This document shows positions 32,514-35,712 of a DNA stretch of 35,712 nt, one piece after another. A program made the position numbers and the translations under genes. Below the pieces are notes generated by a model that saw nothing but the letters and a program-made list of their open reading frames with translations, made no database searches and was not told the DNA's origin. Source of the DNA: Flavobacteriales bacterium (GTDB lineage Bacteria; Bacteroidota; Bacteroidia; Flavobacteriales_E; Vicingaceae); the NCBI GenBank assembly GCA_905339165.1, contig CAJPFH010000132.1:1-35712 (forward strand). The letters run 5' to 3'. The first letter of the stretch is position 1, and every line of letters starts with the position of its first letter.

Positions 32514-34540
32514 AAATCTTTTTCCTTATTTTTAATGAGTTTATTTAATTCAAGCATTTCGTCCCTGAGGCGAGCTGCTTCCATAAAATCCATTTCTTTG
32601 GCCGCCAGTTTCATGGCATCTTGAGTTTGAAATAATAATTTCTCTAGTTCCTGCACATTCATATATTTAACAAGAGGATCAGCAGCAATTGTGTTTTCAA
32701 TACTTATAGCGTATGCCTTAGCTTTTGTGGCGGTATCGGGAATAGGCCCTTTGCCTAGTATTTCTTTAAATTCTTTTGTAATTTGAGTGGGAGTAATTTG
32801 GTGCGTAGTGTTGTATTGTATTTGCTTTAGTCTCCTTCGGTTTGTTTCGTTTATGGTGCGCTGCATGGAATCGGTTATTTTATCGGCATACATAATTACT
32901 TTTCCATTCACATTTCTTGCGGCTCTTCCCGCTGTCTGTGTAAGCGAACGCGTAGAACGGAGAAAACCCTCTTTATCGGCATCTAAAATAGCAACCAGAG
33001 AAACTTCGGGTAAATCTAACCCTTCTCTTAATAAATTAATTCCTACCAACACATCGAACAAGCCTTTGCGAAGATTATCTAATATCTGTACTCTTTCTAA
33101 GGTATCAATATCGGAATGAATGTACTCGCATCGCACACCGGCTCTCTTAAGGTATCGACTTAACTCTTCGGCCATTCTTTTGGTAAGCGTAGTTACCAAC
33201 ACGCGTTCATCTTTTTCGGCTCTTTGAGTGATTTCTTCTAATAAATCATCTATTTGATTAAGGCTAGGTCTAACTTCAATTTCGGGATCTAACAAGCCTG
33301 TAGGTCGAATAACCTGCTCCACAATAATCCCCCCCGATTCATTCAACTCATAATCGGCAGGGGTTGCACTAACGTATATAACTTGATTTATGAGCGACTG
33401 AAATTCATCAAATCTCAGTGGTCTGTTATCTAAGGCAGCAGGCAAACGAAAACCGTATTCTACCAAATTTTCTTTCCGGGATCGGTCGCCTCCATACATC
33501 CCGTTTATCTGAGGAATAGTAACATGGCTTTCATCAATAACCAAAAGATAATCTTTCGGAAAGTAATCCAAAAGGCAGAAAGGGCGGTCGCCCTTTTTCC
33601 TTCTGTCAAAATAACGAGAATAGTTTTCTATTCCGGAGCAATAGCCTAATTCCCGCATCATCTCTATATCGTAGGTTACCCGGTCTTCTAATCTTTTTGC
33701 TTCCTGTGTTTTTCCGCATTGTTTAAAAAAATCAACCTGAGAAACTAAATCGGTTTGAATTTCTCGTATCGCTAATTCCAATGTTTCTTTTGTAGTAACA
33801 AAAATATTAGCAGGATAAATAGAAAGATTATCAAACGATTCAATACCAACTCCATTTAGAGGATTGAATGATTCTATCGACTCAATTTCATCGCCCCAAA
33901 ACAAAATGCGATAGCTAATATCTGTGTATGCCGGCCAAATATCTACCGTATCGCCTTTTACTCTAAACTTTGCACGATTAAAATCGGTTTCTGTTCTGGA
34001 ATACAACGCCTGTACCAACTTATGCAACAATTTATTTCGGCTTATTTTTTCGCCCACGGTAACGCTGGTAACATTTTCATGAAAATCAGCAGGATTTCCG
34101 ATGCCATAAATGCAAGAAACTGATGAAACCACCACCACATCACTTCTTCCGGAAAGAAGTGATGTGGTAGTACTAAGACGTAGTTTTTCGATTTCTTCGT
34201 TAATAGATAAATCTTTTTCAATATACGTATCGGTTACAGGCAAATAGGCTTCGGGCTGATAATAATCGTAATACGAAACAAAATACTCTACAGCATTATC
34301 CGGAAAAAAGCCCCTGAACTCACTGTATAATTGGGCTGCCAATGTTTTATTATGACTTAATATTAAAGTAGGTCGTTGAATTTCTTGTATTACATTTGCA
34401 ATGGTAAAGGTTTTTCCGGAACCGGTAACTCCCAATAAGGTTTGAGACTTGGAATTATTAAATAACCCCTCTACTAACTGTCTTATCGCTTCAGGCTGGT
34501 CGCCTGTAGGTTTAAAATCCGATTTTAAATTAAAATTCAT
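32510..34540 (-). CDS. uvrB: Excinuclease ABC subunit B
   Basis: A 676-residue DNA helicase-like repair protein that verifies damage passed on by UvrA and recruits UvrC. Motifs: Walker A LLGVTGSGKTFTIANV, the damage-probing beta-hairpin region YYDYYQPEAYLP, VVVVSSVSCIYGIGNP, DESHVTIPQINGM, VGINLLREGLDLPEVSLV and TQTAGRAARN. A C-terminal UVR domain (KEMDFMEAARLRDEMLEL) binds UvrC. The ATG at 34540 is chosen because the only start further up is a TTG at 34549, which lies in the -7 element. First gene of a coupled cluster. Confidence 0.97.
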   Translation of the reverse strand: MNFNLKSDFKPTGDQPEAIRQLVEGLFNNSKSQTLLGVTGSGKTFTIANVIQEIQRPTLILSHNKTLAAQLYSEFRGFFPDNAVEYFVSYYDYYQPEAYLPVTDTYIEKDLSINEEIEKLRLSTTTSLLSGRSDVVVVSSVSCIYGIGNPADFHENVTSVTVGEKISRNKLLHKLVQALYSRTETDFNRAKFRVKGDTVDIWPAYTDISYRILFWGDEIESIESFNPLNGVGIESFDNLSIYPANIFVTTKETLELAIREIQTDLVSQVDFFKQCGKTQEAKRLEDRVTYDIEMMRELGYCSGIENYSRYFDRRKKGDRPFCLLDYFPKDYLLVIDESHVTIPQINGMYGGDRSRKENLVEYGFRLPAALDNRPLRFDEFQSLINQVIYVSATPADYELNESGGIIVEQVIRPTGLLDPEIEVRPSLNQIDDLLEEITQRAEKDERVLVTTLTKRMAEELSRYLKRAGVRCEYIHSDIDTLERVQILDNLRKGLFDVLVGINLLREGLDLPEVSLVAILDADKEGFLRSTRSLTQTAGRAARNVNGKVIMYADKITDSMQRTINETNRRRLKQIQYNTTHQITPTQITKEFKEILGKGPIPDTATKAKAYAISIENTIAADPLVKYMNVQELEKLLFQTQDAMKLAAKEMDFMEAARLRDEMLELNKLIKNKEKDL

Positions 34541-34546
34541 TAGACC

Positions 34547-34554
34547 CAAAGTTA
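34547..34554 (-). promoter_or_regulatory. -7 element abutting the uvrB start codon
   Basis: The minus strand reads TAACTTTG followed by GGTCTA and then the ATG, an exact TAnnTTTG match six bases from the start codon. This suggests a leaderless uvrB transcript. No clear -33 TTG is visible. Confidence 0.45.
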
Positions 34555-34612
34555 CGAAATAGGTAGTTGAAAAGATATTATATGTTTCAATATATAGAGA
34601 ACAAAAAAGTAT

Positions 34613-34620
34613 TAAATTTG
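34613..34620 (+). promoter_or_regulatory. -7 element for the HYR/glycine-rich gene
   Basis: TAAATTTG, an exact TAnnTTTG match, 28 bp before the ATG at 34649. No good -33 TTG is seen. Confidence 0.45.
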
Positions 34621-34648
34621 ATTGGTTTAAACTCTAAAACAAATACAT

Positions 34649-35712
34649 ATGAAAAAACTATTATCCATTACAGCGGGAGTATTGAGTGCCTTTATCGTAA
34701 GTGCTCAATGCCCGCAAATTACCTGCCCAAGCAATATTACGGTAAATAACGCCCCCGGCACATGTGCTGCGGTGGTGAACTATGCACCCCCTGTAGGAAC
34801 AAATCCTTGCGGAGCAGGTTCGGACACATTTAATTATTCAGGGAGTATAGTAACTTGGACAGTTCCACAAAACGTAACTTCAGTTACGATAACAGCCAAA
34901 GGAGCACAGGGCGGAAATTATGGAGGGTTAGGTGCCATTATGAAGGGTGATTTTACGGTAACACCTGGTCAGCAATTAAAAATACTAGTTGCTCAGAAAG
35001 GTTTTAATGGAGCATTAATGGGTACAGCGTTAAACGATACAACCAAACGAGGAGGAGGAGGAGGAGGAGGCTCTTTTGTTACTGATATTTCAAATAATCC
35101 GTTAATTGTTGCCGGAGGTGGTGGAGGAAGAACAGGTTCCGGTCCTCAGTCAGAAATTAATGCAAAAACCACTAACGATGGAGGCGATACATATAACAAT
35201 GGAGGAGGGAATTCAGGTAATGGCGGATTAAATGGACAAACCAATGGACCAGCTGCCGGAGGTGGAGGATTATTAACAGATGGTCAAGCAAGTGGCAATA
35301 GCTACGGAGGACAAGCATTTGTTAATGGCGGTGCGGGTGCTTCAAATGATATGGGTTCTTCTTATCCTGGAGGCTTAGGTGGATTTGGTGGAGGCGGTGC
35401 AGGTTGGCATAACAATTACAATAGATCCGGAGGAGGTGGTGGATATAGTGGAGGACAGGGTGGAACTTGGAGTGGTCAGTTTAGTGGGGGAGGAGGAGGT
35501 TCTTTTAATTCAGGCACAAATCAAACCAATAGTGTAGGTAATTATAACAATGGACAGGTAATAATTTCCTGGACAGGAGGCGGAGCCACCACCACTCAAA
35601 CAGCAGGTTTACCCGATGGAGCTACATTCCCTGTGGGAGTAACCACCAACTGGTATAAAGTAGAAGACGGCTTAGGCAATGCCGATAGCTGCTCGTTTAC
35701 CGTAACGGTAGT
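34649..35712 (+). CDS. Exported glycine-rich/HYR protein, 5' part (runs off the window)
   Basis: Open from the ATG at 34649 to the end of the window (354 codons, no stop). The signal peptide is MKKLLSITAGVLSAFIVSAQ. Residues about 21-55 (CPQITCPSNITVNNAPGTC, AAVVNYAPPVGTNPC) are the first half of a HYR domain. Residues about 56-310 are a glycine-rich domain of the kind found in ALK/LTK-type glycine-rich proteins (GSIVTWTVPQNVTSVTITA, KILVAQKG, many GGGG runs, VIISWTGGG). Then TTTQTAGLPDGATFPVGVTT and the SCSFTVTVV end complete a HYR domain. It is likely a surface protein; a T9SS tail would lie beyond the window. A (GGA)6 tract at 35052-35069 cannot shift frame if it varies in whole units. Confidence 0.8.
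   Translation, partial: MKKLLSITAGVLSAFIVSAQCPQITCPSNITVNNAPGTCAAVVNYAPPVGTNPCGAGSDTFNYSGSIVTWTVPQNVTSVTITAKGAQGGNYGGLGAIMKGDFTVTPGQQLKILVAQKGFNGALMGTALNDTTKRGGGGGGGSFVTDISNNPLIVAGGGGGRTGSGPQSEINAKTTNDGGDTYNNGGGNSGNGGLNGQTNGPAAGGGGLLTDGQASGNSYGGQAFVNGGAGASNDMGSSYPGGLGGFGGGGAGWHNNYNRSGGGGGYSGGQGGTWSGQFSGGGGGSFNSGTNQTNSVGNYNNGQVIISWTGGGATTTQTAGLPDGATFPVGVTTNWYKVEDGLGNADSCSFTVTV

Noticed and set aside
34567-34749. 60-codon plus-strand frame before the HYR gene
   Set aside because: It overlaps the start of the HYR/glycine-rich gene in another frame; only the latter has a signal peptide and domain matches.
35052-35072. (GGA) tract as a phase-variation switch
   Set aside because: The unit is three bases, so slippage changes glycine number without shifting the frame.
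1-35712. tRNA or rRNA genes
   Set aside because: No cloverleaf-like or rRNA-like sequence was recognised in the intergenic regions.

Overview
The window reads as chromosome of a member of the Bacteroidota. Evidence: type IX secretion (T9SS) sorting domains of both type A and type B, a PorP/SprF protein directly after a giant SprB-repeat adhesin, DUF5916 and HYC_CC_PP family proteins, a TonB receptor with a carboxypeptidase-regulatory-like N-terminus, a large type II-C Cas9, and many copies of the Bacteroidota -7 promoter element TAnnTTTG. I cannot name a genus; Flavobacteriales and Chitinophagales both fit.

Layout. (1) 1-1.9 kb: a beta-propeller-like lipoprotein and a small exported Cys-containing peptide, divergent from an XRE regulator with a perfect palindrome between them. 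(2) 1.9-10.3 kb, minus strand: rplS, a DUF5916 outer-membrane protein, PorP/SprF and a 1539-residue adhesin with about 15 SprB-type repeats. (3) 10.4-13.5 kb, minus: a probable copper/heavy-metal locus (HYC_CC_PP membrane protein, TonB receptor, periplasmic HMA protein). (4) 13.6-16.7 kb, plus: a secreted subtilisin with PKD/Ig-like domains and a T9SS type A tail. (5) 16.8-26.4 kb: a rearranged type II-C CRISPR-Cas locus. In order it holds REP-like repeats, a minus-strand tracrRNA region with two anti-repeat modules, cas9 (+), a decayed RhuM/RhuM-Fic cluster (+), more REP-like repeats, a 12-repeat array (+), a GIY-YIG gene boxed in by REP-like repeats, and cas2/cas1 on the minus strand. (6) 26.5-28.8 kb: yqeY, a NYN-domain gene, a 57-residue membrane protein and tryptophan 2,3-dioxygenase. 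(7) 28.8-34.5 kb, minus: uvrB, a small lipoprotein, a secreted trypsin-like protease and a BadF-type sugar kinase, tightly spaced. (8) 34.6 kb to the end: the start of an exported protein in which a glycine-rich domain appears to sit inside a split HYR domain.

The most interesting part is the CRISPR locus. The tracrRNA region contains two tandem anti-repeat plus nexus units. The upstream unit lies between divergent candidate promoters for tracrRNA and cas9. The array begins with a perfect 20-bp palindrome that makes an inverted copy of the first 14 bases of repeat 1. All arrays of REP-like units in the window lie between the subtilisin gene and cas2. These points suggest an active or recently reshuffled locus with possible RNA-based self-control, which is inference and not shown by sequence alone.
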